A stretch of DNA of 64,000 nucleotides, from assembly GCA_037176885.1 (NCBI GenBank), contig JAWWNJ010000014.1:1860001-1924000 (forward strand). Direction: 5' to 3'. The stretch comes from Favolaschia claudopus (lineage: Eukaryota; Basidiomycota; Agaricomycetes; Agaricales; Mycenaceae). Positions 9,119 to 18,258 of the stretch are shown here, piece after piece (within the stretch, counting starts at the first letter, position 1; each line of letters begins with the position of its first letter). The notes below the pieces were generated by a model. That model had not been told where the DNA came from. It searched no databases and was given only the letters and a program-made list of their open reading frames with translations. The position numbers were made by a program, and so were the translations under genes.

Positions 9119-12100
9119 TTAGTATCTAGATAGATTAACGATTACAGCTCGGTCATCTGTAAACTCGAAGCGTGCACATTGAGACGAGACCATATATGGC
9201 TGGATTGTATCGGTAACGTCTTGCATTTTAGACGAGTAGGTTTGGGCGGGGAAGTAGGGGTAGTAACGCAGAAATGGATCAGACTTGCCCGCAGGTAAAA
9301 GGGATTGGCGGCGAACGATAAAAAATGTCGTCTCTCCATGCGAAAGAATCTTTTCGATGCTGCCAGGGATAGGGTCACTCGCAGACGCGGAAGGATAATA
9401 CAGAATGAGACTGTTGCCGAGATGGGTCGAAGCACGGGAAAAGGTCTTGCCGTTGAACGTGTAGTTCGCGCGCTCTCCGTCTTCGGCAAGAGGAGAAGAA
9501 TCGGCGGACTGACTCCGGGGCGCGAAGGCTCGATCGAATATGGCTTTGAACTGTTTGATGATCTCTGGGCAGTCCGAGCGGCGGAGCCATCGCCGCACAG
9601 CTGCGCCGCGGAAAAACGATCTCGTCAACGTGCCTTCAAGCTCTCCTCCTATATGACTGGCGGTATTGATTTTCTGAAGATAGCCAATCATTCGCTCAAA
9701 TGGGAAACACCACCATGAGACGACAGGGCCAAAGAGCAAGAGGAAATCATAGATGTGGAAGGCGACATGGACATTGGGCCGTTTGGCGTGATCTTGAGTG
9801 TGTGGATGGTGCACAGTCAGCCCATCTACCCAGTCTTTGAGAAAGCGACGGTATCTGGTTGCGCGGTCGAATGTCATGGTGTAGCGGCATACGACGATGA
9901 CAGCCTGAAATAAAGCCATGCTGTGATCAAGCATACCAAGCAGGCGTGGCGTGTGTGCGTCCACGGGTTGATCTCCCCAGAGAATGACGAGCGCGATTGG
10001 AAGGAAGAGAATAGCGAGAATGCGCCACTCGTCTGCTTTGATGCTGCCCGCATTGCTCTCCCCGTAATTAGGAGGCACACTGTTGATCCACGATGGACGC
10101 GCAGTTTGCTTTATGACGCGTTGAATGAAATTTATATGTTGGAGGGTGATCGGCTTGGAAAGTAATCCGGTTGCGCTGGCACGAGGTTTGGTACGACGCT
10201 GTAGCATCATATCAGTTTCAGGAGCAATGAAGAGAAGAGAACAAGCCACGTACCCAAGCCATGAGTTTCTCGCAATAATGAGCCTTTGTCGTTGCCCCAC
10301 TGATGTCGAGATCGAGAGAATACGCAACAAAACGAAGGGCTGGAAGATTGTTGCGGTGCAGAGCGTCGTACATGGATTGCTCGCTGATTCCAAGGGCGGG
10401 ATTGCTCTGAGGAGCGTCGGGCATGGCGACGTCCTGAGCTACGTCGGGCATATCGACGTCGGAATCGCCTTCGACCGGAAGGAGTGCCTGGACGAGTTTG
10501 TTGTGAATTGCGCGGATTTGGACCGTTTCCTTCTCAGGGTTTTTCAGCAGATGTTTGGAAGGGCATTCACTGGGGTCGTACTCCGGCCAGTCCTGCTCAA
10601 AAGCAATGCCAGCTGCCCCTTTCTTTTTGGCGACCTCAGCATCGATTCGAAGGACTCGACGACAGTGATAATGTACCAAACCCTCCAAGACGCAGTGCAT
10701 CAAGTCGACCACACCCATTCGGGTCGGATCCCAGTACGGTAGACGCCAAAACTCAGACCATCGCACACCATGCTCCTTGAAGATGGTGTCACGCTCAGCT
10801 TGTGTCGTAGCATTCTTCCACGCGTAGGCCCAACGACGCAGTTCCTGGGGATCTCTTCGTGTCCAAGCGGGATTTTCCAGATCAGTGCGATGCGTATGCT
10901 CCACTCCTGTACAATTGCAGACTGTACAGATATGGTGAGATCCGACGCCGGCAAGACCAAGGATTTTACGGGTTGCTGGAAGGTCGTTGACATTGATTGC
11001 GATAGCAATGTCGACTGAGGATGGGACGCTGGATATTCCGGTGCGAGACAAACGGAGCCCAGGCTGCCACCCACTAACGAAGACGTCTATGAGGGGACGG
11101 ATATAGGGGCCGATCTGGTCATGGTTGGGTTCTTTAGGACCAAGGATGATGCTGAGCCACATGAAGTCGGGTTTGTAGCGAATATCCTCCGGAAGGTTTA
11201 GGTTCACGACGGCCAGAATTCCAATCGAGTCGTGATTACCCCGTTTCCTCATGCCGTGGGGGTTGAAGAAGTCTAAAAGGACTTGGAACGCAAGCCTCAT
11301 CCGACCCCCTCGATTAATGAAAAGCTCGTCGGGAACGGGCCCATTGAAGGTGCGTAAGAATTCTGCCTCGAAAACGTTGTTGACTTCTTGTTCTGACACG
11401 GGTCCATCCGGATCCTGCGCTAACTTTTCCTGCACAGCGGCCCAGGCTGTATCGCAAGCACTATTGCACAGTGCTGCAATTTCAGGATCAGAAAGGACAG
11501 AGGACAAGTGATCACGGAAGTCGGGGAAAACGTAGGGTTTAATGGGGCGCATTTTGGAATGCCGTTCGACGAGTAGAGGTTCCATGCAAGGTTGTGCAGC
11601 ACTGTGCTTATCGTGGAAAACAAAGCCTTCACAATGAGTGGGATATACGGGCTCCCCTGTGAGTCGATTCGTCCGAGGCTCATGCGTGTGGTGGCAAGAG
11701 GGGCAGACGGCAATGACTCTGGTTTTCGCATCGAGCTTGAATGCCTTCAACGCGCTCTCCAACGTGGTGGAAGCTGAGAGAGAACATCGCGCTGTTTGGC
11801 ATCATACTCCCCGCCAGAGGATAGGGACATGGTGAGTTTGACGATCATAGTGACCGCGTCGATGAGAAAATTACAAGGGTCAGCAGCCACCCCGATGATA
11901 ACGTTGACGATGATAGCGAGCAAGATTGATATTTGTGCTATGGTATCGAGATGTATGATGGGGTTTTCGAAGTGGTGCTCTGAGAATAAGATTAGTCTTA
12001 CGGCGAGTAGTCTGTTAATAGGCGTCATACCTGTGTCGTACTCGACTTCAGTTGCCTCGACGAGAGCAGGCGGCACGACGGCGGCGACTGTATCGATGAG

Positions 12101-12754
12101 CTTATCGAGTGTTTCAGCTTCAGCGTGGACATCGTCCCATAACTTCCCCAGATCCTTGTCCCTTTTGGCGGCTTTCACGCTTCCCAGGAGCTTGCCCGCA
12201 GCAACGACAGTCTCAGCGGCGGCATCAAGCGCAAGACGGGCGGAGTCGTGATCAGAGTTCTCCGCATACAGATCATAAATCGCATCCAAAGTGCTATGAG
12301 CAGCACGAATGGCCTCCAATGTCTCGGTGAGGGTCTGTTGCCGCCGTTCGTTTCTCGTGGGTGGCGCGACACGCAGCCGCTGCGCGTCAACAACAGACTG
12401 TATGCTCGACATGGCTTCTGACTTGGAAGTCGACTGAAAAGTGTCCGAAACGTCGGGGCAGGATGCTTGGAAATCGTCCCGGGGACTAAACAGCTTGGAG
12501 TGTTGCTGTCCATGGACGTCAGGCCCGTCGTCCGTGACGACGAGTCCAGTGAAGATATTCGCAAGGTCGTCGATAGGCGGATCGTCTTCGCAAGACGAGT
12601 TGTCGGCATCGAGCATGCCATTGTTCTTCTGACTATCCAAGAATTCCTTGATGTCCGACCTGTGCTTGCCCCGCTCTCGTTGCAGAATACGATGGTTGGT
12701 GCCATGGAACATAGGACATTTCGCGCATAGCCATTTACGCGGTGCTCGTTGCAT
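9119..12754 (-). pseudogene. Tnp2-type (Transposase_21) transposase with one frameshift
   Basis: Three exons on the minus strand: 12754-12031, 11979-10254 and 10198-9119; splice phases agree. The N-terminus starts with a Cys/His patch (CAKCPMFHGTNH). The second exon holds EHHFENPI, ISILLAI and DAVTMI, then CPSCHHTHE, the GIGDVNLN-like NHDSIGILAV block and WRLPYWDPTRMGVVDLMHC. The third holds PNVHVAFHIYDFLLLFGP, WWCFPFERMIG and a conserved tail. This is the large transposase of fungal CACTA-like elements. Near 11763-11770 one base is missing compared with the family frame: the frame ends in a stop while the next frame continues as LESALKAFKL. Without that lesion it would encode roughly 1175 aa. 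I did not find CACTA termini, so element borders are unknown. A TGT hairpin lies 11 nt upstream of the ATG. Confidence 0.88.
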
Positions 12755-12765
12755 TCTGACGGGCT

Positions 12766-12789
12766 CTGCCGACGTACAACGTCGGGCAG
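12766..12789 (-). promoter_or_regulatory. TGT hairpin H1 upstream of Tnp2 start
   Basis: On the minus strand the arms CTGCCCGAC and GTCGGCAG enclose GTTGTAC; GT and AC also pair, leaving a TGT triloop. It ends 11 nt before the transposase ATG at 12754. Likely in the 5' untranslated region. Confidence 0.7.
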
Positions 12790-12922
12790 TTTCGTGGATA
12801 TCTGAGAGCGCACAATGGGAAGACTAGGTTGGGATGAGTCGAGGTGTGATTCATTTAAGACGATCTTTCTTATTGTTGCGATAAATGGGGAACATGTGGG
12901 GCATATGATTGATGGCGTAGGT

Positions 12923-13443
12923 CTAAGCGAAAAATAAAGCGAGGCATAGCACGTATGGGAAAACAAGTGGCCGCCAATCTCCGTAAACCGCTGTTTGGAT
13001 GAGAGCCAAAGTGACGAGGAACTCGAACGGGACCGAGGGCAGAAGGCGTGCTGGGGGCACAAAGTCAGTAAATAACGAGATGAGTGAGCACGGCAAACTG
13101 ACCGTTCGGTTGAGCAGCTTGAGTTACGGCCGGTTCGAAAGCGCCAGGGGGAGCGGCGGAGGGGGGTGTCACCGACGGTGGCGGGGGCGGGGGCGGGGGC
13201 GCGGGAGCGGGGGGAGGGGGATTGGGTACAAACCACGGAGGCCCTGTGTACATATATGTTCCAAACCTCGCATCGTAATGATACCCGGGGGGGAAATTGG
13301 GACTGGGACTCGGACGAGGACCTATGAATCATATCAGCAACAATCCGACGAAACTGTAAAGAGCACTCACTGATACGGGGGGCCCGATAGCTGCGCGAGC
13401 TGCGCGACGCAGAAGGGCGAGCGGAGTTGAAACTAGCACTCAT
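12923..13443 (-). CDS. Proline-rich protein with hydrophobic C-terminus
   Basis: Three exons, 13443-13371, 13321-13103 and 13050-12923, join in frame to 139 aa. The first 24 residues are Ser/Arg-rich. The middle has a tyrosine patch (FPPGYHYDARFGTYMYTGPPW) cut short here to FPPGYHYDARFGTY and a run of about 20 prolines and alanines. The last 35 residues contain two hydrophobic stretches (FEFLVTLALIQTAVYG and LVFPYVLCLALFFA), which look like membrane segments at the extreme C-terminus. No known domain. It lies directly upstream of Tnp2 on the same strand, with hairpins H2-H4 in its promoter. It could be an accessory protein of the Tnp2 element or an unrelated host gene; the sequence does not decide. 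A 422-aa frame that reads through the introns is rejected. Confidence 0.6.
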
Positions 13444-13579
13444 TCTGGAGGACTGAGGGCAGCACGAGGGTTTATATGACCCCTAGAACAAAAGGCAAGG
13501 AGAACAAAAAAGATGGAGCCGAATAACAAAAGAGGTGCCAAGAGTCGCGAGTGTTCGGGCATGAGCCGCCGCGGTCTAT

Positions 13580-13692
13580 CTGTGAGCGTACAACGCGCAA
13601 CAGCGACACAAGCGGTGAGTTCCTGCAAGCGTACAGTGCCTAGTAGTATGCGGGAGAGGCTTGCCCTGCCGACGTACAACGTCGAACAGGGC
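13580..13692 (-). promoter_or_regulatory. Array of three hairpins H2-H4
   Basis: Units at 13580-13603, 13623-13646 and 13663-13692, spaced about 41-43 nt. Read on the minus strand they are CTGTTGCGC/GCTCACAG and GCCCTGTTCGAC/GTCGGCAGGGC around GTTGTAC, with the middle unit carrying ACTGTAC. They lie 137-249 nt upstream of the 13443 start. Together with H5-H7 they form an inverted repeat. Confidence 0.7.
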
Positions 13693-13739
13693 GAGGAAGA
13701 CGAACCTGAGTTTGATCGCACGTGAAAGCGGCTGCGGAT

Positions 13740-13835
13740 GTGACTTGTGTGACGGCGCGCCGCTGAGCTGCACACGCCGCGCGTGACGCGCCGACGCTTG
13801 TCACGCTCCGCGGAGTGTGACATCATCGGATCACA
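13740..13835. repeat. GC-rich palindromes and GTGAC/GTCAC boxes
   Basis: Centre of the symmetric 13.58-13.99 kb structure: GTGACTTGTGTGAC at about 13741, a GGCGCGCC/GCGCGTGACGCGCC zone, then the palindrome GTCACGCTCCGCGGAGTGTGAC less two bases in the middle pairings. A similar zone occurs at 17840-17925. Confidence 0.6.
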
Positions 13836-13875
13836 TCAGCCGAAAATCGCAGCTCGCATTTCTCAAGTCCACTTG

Positions 13876-13988
13876 TTCTGCGCGACGTTGTACGTCGGTA
13901 GAATCAACCGCCTCCCCCTCACTGCTAGGTGTTGTACACTTGCAGGAACTCGCTTCCCATACTACTGTTGCGCGTTGTACGCCCACAG
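13876..13988 (+). promoter_or_regulatory. Array of three hairpins H5-H7
   Basis: Units at 13876-13903, 13922-13945 and 13965-13988 with spacing 42-46 nt, each centred on GTTGTAC on the plus strand: arms TTCTGCGCGAC/GTCGGTAGAA, CTGCTAGGT/ACTTGCAG and CTGTTGCGC/GCCCACAG. They mirror H2-H4 in order and spacing. Confidence 0.7.
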
Positions 13989-14049
13989 ACCCAAAATTAT
14001 GCAAATTTAATTCGGACCCGCCTCTATTGCGATCCTACTACACTCTGAA

Positions 14050-15448
14050 CTACATCCTGAACTTGGGCACGTACATCGGAAATATGGCTACCTCGTATAC
14101 AACAACGACAACTGCGATCATCAACACCAGCTGTATAGCGATCAGCGCCGCGCAGAAGAGAGTAACTGGGTTGACGGGGATCTTGGTATGCTTCTTGCGC
14201 CAAACGAAGATTTCGTTCGACCGACCAATGTCGCGAGACTTGGCTGCGAAGACACTGAGAACGCCATCACATTCCGCAATCTGGTATGCCTAGTTAGTTT
14301 CACGCGCGAGCGCCATTAACACAACTCACAGTTACAGTCTGCACCCACTCATGCGCGTCGACTCTCAACTTTTCCACTAGCTGGCTACGTCTATCAAAGA
14401 CGTGCACCACGCCGTGGTCGCTGCCGCTCACGATAGTGGTGCAATCTTTATCGAGCGCGACTTGACGCAGTCGTCGTTTCTTGCCAGGGGTGGTGTTGAC
14501 GGGGAAGGTCGTCCGGACGTGGGGTTCCGACAGCGCGTAGAGATTGGCTCCAGAGGAGGGCTCGTCCACGCAGACGAGTCCCTTCTGAGCATTCACAGCA
14601 ACATCACCGCTTATGAGGCGTCAGGAACGATTGCGACAAATTAGCGGGGAAAAAACTCACATGTTCGTGCTAATGTGCCACGGGGAATCCGCAACGGTCC
14701 CCTTATCAGCCTTGAGGGTGTGGCTTTACTGCGATAAATCACCAACTCGAACATCGGGACAGATAACTCACATATACCCTCCGTACAACGGGAACACCAG
14801 CACAGACCTTTCGTCGCCCTCCAGCTGACTAAACGCCACGGCCCGCGGGACGTAGTTCTTGAACTCTTGCGACCAGACAAACTTGAGAGCCATCGAATCC
14901 GCGACTGTCCAGAGTTGGATTACGCCGCCGCGATGGCAGACTGCCAGACGGTTGGAGGACGCATCAAACGCCAAACCAGTAATCTCGGCGGACTTGATGA
15001 GCGGCCCTGTGATGAAAACTTCTTCGAACACGAGTTTTCCCTGGTAGACTCAATCAGTGGGTCCCCCTAGATTCGCGAAATAGAACAAACCCCGCGTTTG
15101 AATCCCTGCCAACACACCAACTGGCTGTTCTGGGTGCCGTAGACCAACGCCAGGGTCATGTTGTCCTCGCGTTTGACCCAAACCATGGCCGTAGTCGCCC
15201 CGTGAGTTTCGAGCCATGTTGGGCCCGGAATCTCGCGCATAGAATGGAGATCCCAGGCTTTAGTGCCGTCTGTACCTGCGCGCAACATCATTCCAATTCA
15301 TAACGATACTTGACCTCGGAATCTTACCTCCACTGGCTAAATATTTCCCGTCGTCTGATGCTTGCAGTCGTACGATCGCGCCAGAGTGCCCCTGCAGCTT
15401 TCCATGAAGGCGGTAGGACTGTTTCGAATTGGAACGAAGCGAAAGCAT
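14050..15448 (-). CDS. WD40-repeat protein with C-terminal transmembrane helix
   Basis: Exons 15448-15328, 15275-15091, 15040-about 14772, a short exon near 14710, 14609-14330 and 14280-14050. Repeats begin with LHGKLQGHSGAIV, GKYLASGG then TDGTKAWDL, continue with LAVCHRGGVIQLW and VSGSDHGVVHVFD. The last exon carries a basic stretch (WRKKHTK) followed by about 22 hydrophobic residues (FCAALIAIQLVLMIAVVVV) and a short tail, predicting a single C-terminal helix with the propeller cytosolic. The start at 15448 precedes the first repeat directly; the upstream frame has only non-ATG codons. I could not join the fourth exon in frame, so a lesion or an unusual junction there is possible. Such WD40-plus-helix proteins are frequent in agaricomycetes; the partner is unknown. 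Confidence 0.72.
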
Positions 15449-15863
15449 TGCGTGTGGGATAACTTCCCCTCCGCTTGTCTTATAGTTTGGGACTCGATTT
15501 TCTCCGGAGTCATTCTGCCGTCTACGCGAGAACAATAAACAAGAGCGCGACTACGGCTTTCCCTTGTATTCTACATGAACGAGAACAATGCACCCCCGGC
15601 GCCCGCTTATCCGTGTGCTTGGCTACATTCTCTGTTTTCCGCACTTGGTACAAATGCCAATTGTTTCGGCTAATTCAGCGGCACCGCCTTCTGTTCCCGA
15701 GATCGGTCAATTGTTTCGTTTCAAGGTATCCCCGAACCACAACGCGTTACCGCCCGCGTGCGCTGATGCTCGGCAATAGTATCCGACGCGCTCTCGCTTT
15801 ATATCCCTCCTGCGAGAACGAAGCTCACACATGGATGCTTCTACAGTCGCCGCGCGTCACGAC

Positions 15864-15946
15864 GGTGTGGGGAACGCACGGCGGTGACAAACTTGAACCG
15901 CCGGCGCCCAGGGCGTGGGGCGATGGGATGCGTGAGGATGAACCCA
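15864..15946 (+). repeat. 83-bp exact direct repeat, copy 1
   Basis: Identical by eye to 16252-16334, 388 bp downstream. It contains GGCGGTGACAAACTTGAACC and a GGGGCGATGGGATGCG block. Lies in the region upstream of the WD40 gene. Confidence 0.85.
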
Positions 15947-16251
15947 TTGCCCCACTCTGCGGCTGCCACTCGAAATCCTTGGAGTGCTAGTGGTTAACGA
16001 GAATATAAAGGGAAGGGAGGGTGGGAGAAGCAAAGCGTCGTGAAGTCGGAATGTTCGTGAGTCCAGAGAGCTAGCAGGAAGAAATGGATGATGGTGGTCG
16101 AGGAAAGAGAAGAGCTCGGATCTGAAACATCAGATCGGCCCCCTCTCTGCCACTGTCACAAAACGGCACACCGTCCTCCCGTGCTCGGACAGTGTTTCCA
16201 TTTTGTTCAATGCTTCGTTCGGTCAGAGAAGGAGACAGCCACATAGGTGTG

Positions 16252-16334
16252 GGTGTGGGGAACGCACGGCGGTGACAAACTTGAACCGCCGGCGCCCAGG
16301 GCGTGGGGCGATGGGATGCGTGAGGATGAACCCA
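16252..16334 (+). repeat. 83-bp exact direct repeat, copy 2
   Basis: Second identical copy of 15864-15946. Flanking sequences differ, so this is a local duplication of a discrete block. The surrounding 15950-16950 shows no supportable gene. Confidence 0.85.
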
Positions 16335-17014
16335 AAACAGAGACGCCCAGACGAGGGCAACCCAAGCGCCCGCGGCTAACCCACAAGAGAAGGCGGCTCC
16401 CAAATTATAAAGTGGCTTGAATTTCTCAATTTTTTTTTTGAGGCTGAGAGTAAGACCACGCTCGTGAATCTCGCACATCGCACGAACTACGGTAAGCGAG
16501 AACTGGCAGAGAGTGGATAGCGCTTGAAAGTGAAGTAGACTGAGAGTTCAACCTCGATCGATCTGTGCATATCAGATTGTCTGAAAAGTGTCACCGTCAG
16601 TCGCCGTGGAATTGATTCGGCCGAGAAGTAGATGAGTTGATATAGTCACGGAGATGAGAAGACAGCCAAGAGTCGTCAAGGTACAGTGGCCGTTGAAAAT
16701 GGGTTGAGGCCAATGAGCTGCGGTGGCGTTGTGCCTTGAACTGAACATTCATTCCGCGAGACGCAGCAAGGTGAAATGAAGTTTTCCAGTTGTGACATAG
16801 GGTTCTTGTGAGCATATAGTTGTCGAGCCCAATGGCCTAAGTCGCACAAACGCTGGGGACGTGACGTCGATGAAGGTGATTATTAATTTGTCAACCGGTT
16901 GGGTATCGCCGTTGGATGAGGATGAAGTCGCCAGCGTACGTGAATGGCGAACATTATCAGATGCCTGTTCGATGATGAAAGTTCGCGGAGCCAGGCATTC
17001 CCCCGCCCCCTGTT

Positions 17015-17740
17015 ATGTTGCTTCTCATCCACACCGACTTCAATACGCCTGTGCTGCCAGGTCTCCTCATTCACGAGGATCTCGAGGACTACGATCATGG
17101 CCCTGGACATGTCGACGATCCCGCTCCAGGCTCAAAGGTGCGATTCGTCGACAGTGTTCCTGTGCACTCCTATCCCCCGCCGCCAATCCTCCCAAAACGG
17201 ATTCCGAGGCCTGCAGCTTTGTCGCGGGAAACCCTGGAAAATCTCACCGGTTGGCCGCAAGTTGAGCTGGATCGCATTAAGGTGCGGTATTCGAGCTCGT
17301 TCTCTCAAAGCTATTAACGAGATCTGTCAGAAACGTGTGGAAGCCCTTGCGGATGACCACCTCAACACGAAGGTGTGTTATTCGGACCAGGACAAGAAGC
17401 AGATCGATTTAGTCTACAAACTGGTAACTCTGTCGCTATTATCGTTGGCGACTTTTCACTCACATCGCTGTTCAGGCCTCAATTGAGTTCTATGCGCTCA
17501 ACAATTATGAAGACCACTGGGTCACCGAAACCATTCTGCAAAGGCATTTGAAGAATACCACCGATAAGCACAAGAAAGCACTGAAGGCTGAGGCTGCCTT
17601 GAGTCGCGCGTTGCGCAACCGCCGAGTGAGTCCCCACTTTCGTTCTGCTCATAAGTCCGTCATCTCAGATATCTTTGACAGCCTTAAATTTGCTGTTTCC
17701 TCGCCGTGCTAGATTTGGGCGTATGTACAAATGTAACTAG
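17015..17740 (+). CDS. Orphan basidiomycete protein (gene A)
   Basis: The first block, from 17015, has a proline-rich part then LSRETLENLTGWPQVELDRIK. The second (about 17301-17432) reads AINEICQKRVEALADDHLNT and KVCYSDQDKKQIDLVYKL, the third (17476-17626) ASIEFYALNNYEDHW and RHLKNTTDKHKKALK, and the fourth ends RRARFGRMYKCN. The pattern matches an orphan agaricomycete family I recognise (..LADKHLN..YS.QDK..I..) but whose function is unknown. The junction at 17281-17310 offers only a 29-nt intron that also breaks frame, so the gene may be damaged there; later junctions keep frame. Just upstream of gene B on the same strand. Confidence 0.5.
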
Positions 17741-17935
17741 CTCTACTATACCATGCACGCACTTGTAATTAGTTCTTCTCAATTACCAACATACACGATT
17801 TCTCCCTCCGCTCAACTTCTTTGACTCTGAGATTCACCTGAGATTGGCGGCGCAGCTGCGCGCGCCGCCGCGCACCGTGACAATGTCACGCTGACCGTGA
17901 CTCGTCGTGACGCTGGTCCTCATTTCGGTCTTGCA
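17740..17935. promoter_or_regulatory. GC palindrome and GTGAC boxes upstream of gene B
   Basis: GGCGGCGCAGCTGC followed by GCGCGCCGCC forms a strong palindrome near 17848-17871. Four GTGAC/GTCAC words follow, including GTGACAATGTCAC. The same order (GC palindrome, GTGAC boxes, hairpins) occurs at 13.74-13.99 kb. Confidence 0.55.
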
Positions 17936-17936
17936 C

Positions 17937-17996
17937 CTGTATGACGCTGTGCGTCGACAGATTGCGCTCTCGCTGCTAGGCGTTGTACGCCAGCAG
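17937..17996 (+). promoter_or_regulatory. Hairpins H8 and H9
   Basis: H8 (17937-17960): arms CTGTATGAC/GTCGACAG around GCTGTGC. H9 (17973-17996): arms CTGCTAGGC/GCCAGCAG around GTTGTAC. In H8 the second and sixth central bases changed together (T-A to C-G), keeping the pair and the TGT loop. Confidence 0.75.
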
Positions 17997-18222
17997 ACGA
18001 GTTCTATACCTCCTCTCTCACTCTCTGCCTTCCGACTCCGCTATGCGACACTCCAAACCTATCTCCTTGTGCGCACAAGTGCCATACCTCCATATACGCG
18101 ACTCGGCAAAATACAATAAAGCACAAGTATAATGGCGCTAGCGAAAACAACATGGATCTAAATGATTTAAACGCACGGGCAAGAAGAACTGAATCTCGCG
18201 CCTCTCCCTCTACCGTCTGCTG

Positions 18223-18247
18223 GCTCCAAACGTTGTACGCGCGGAGC
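18223..18247 (+). promoter_or_regulatory. Hairpin H10 just upstream of gene B start
   Basis: GCTCC and GGAGC arms enclose AAAC-GTTGTAC-GCGC. It ends 11 nt before the ATG at 18259, the same gap as H1 to the Tnp2 ATG. The stem is less regular than in H1-H9. Confidence 0.5.
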
Positions 18248-18258
18248 GAGCTACCGGA

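Noticed and set aside
12175..13443. 422-codon minus-strand open frame across the proline-rich gene and the Tnp2 start
   Set aside because: It reads through clear introns; the spliced 139-aa model and the Tnp2 model explain the same DNA with good junctions.
13580..13988. Hairpin arrays as CRISPR-like repeats
   Set aside because: Units are not identical, arms covary, there are no uniform unique spacers and the host is a fungus.
9000..13990. CACTA-type termini for the Tnp2 element
   Set aside because: No CACTA inverted ends or 3-bp target duplication were found around the gene.
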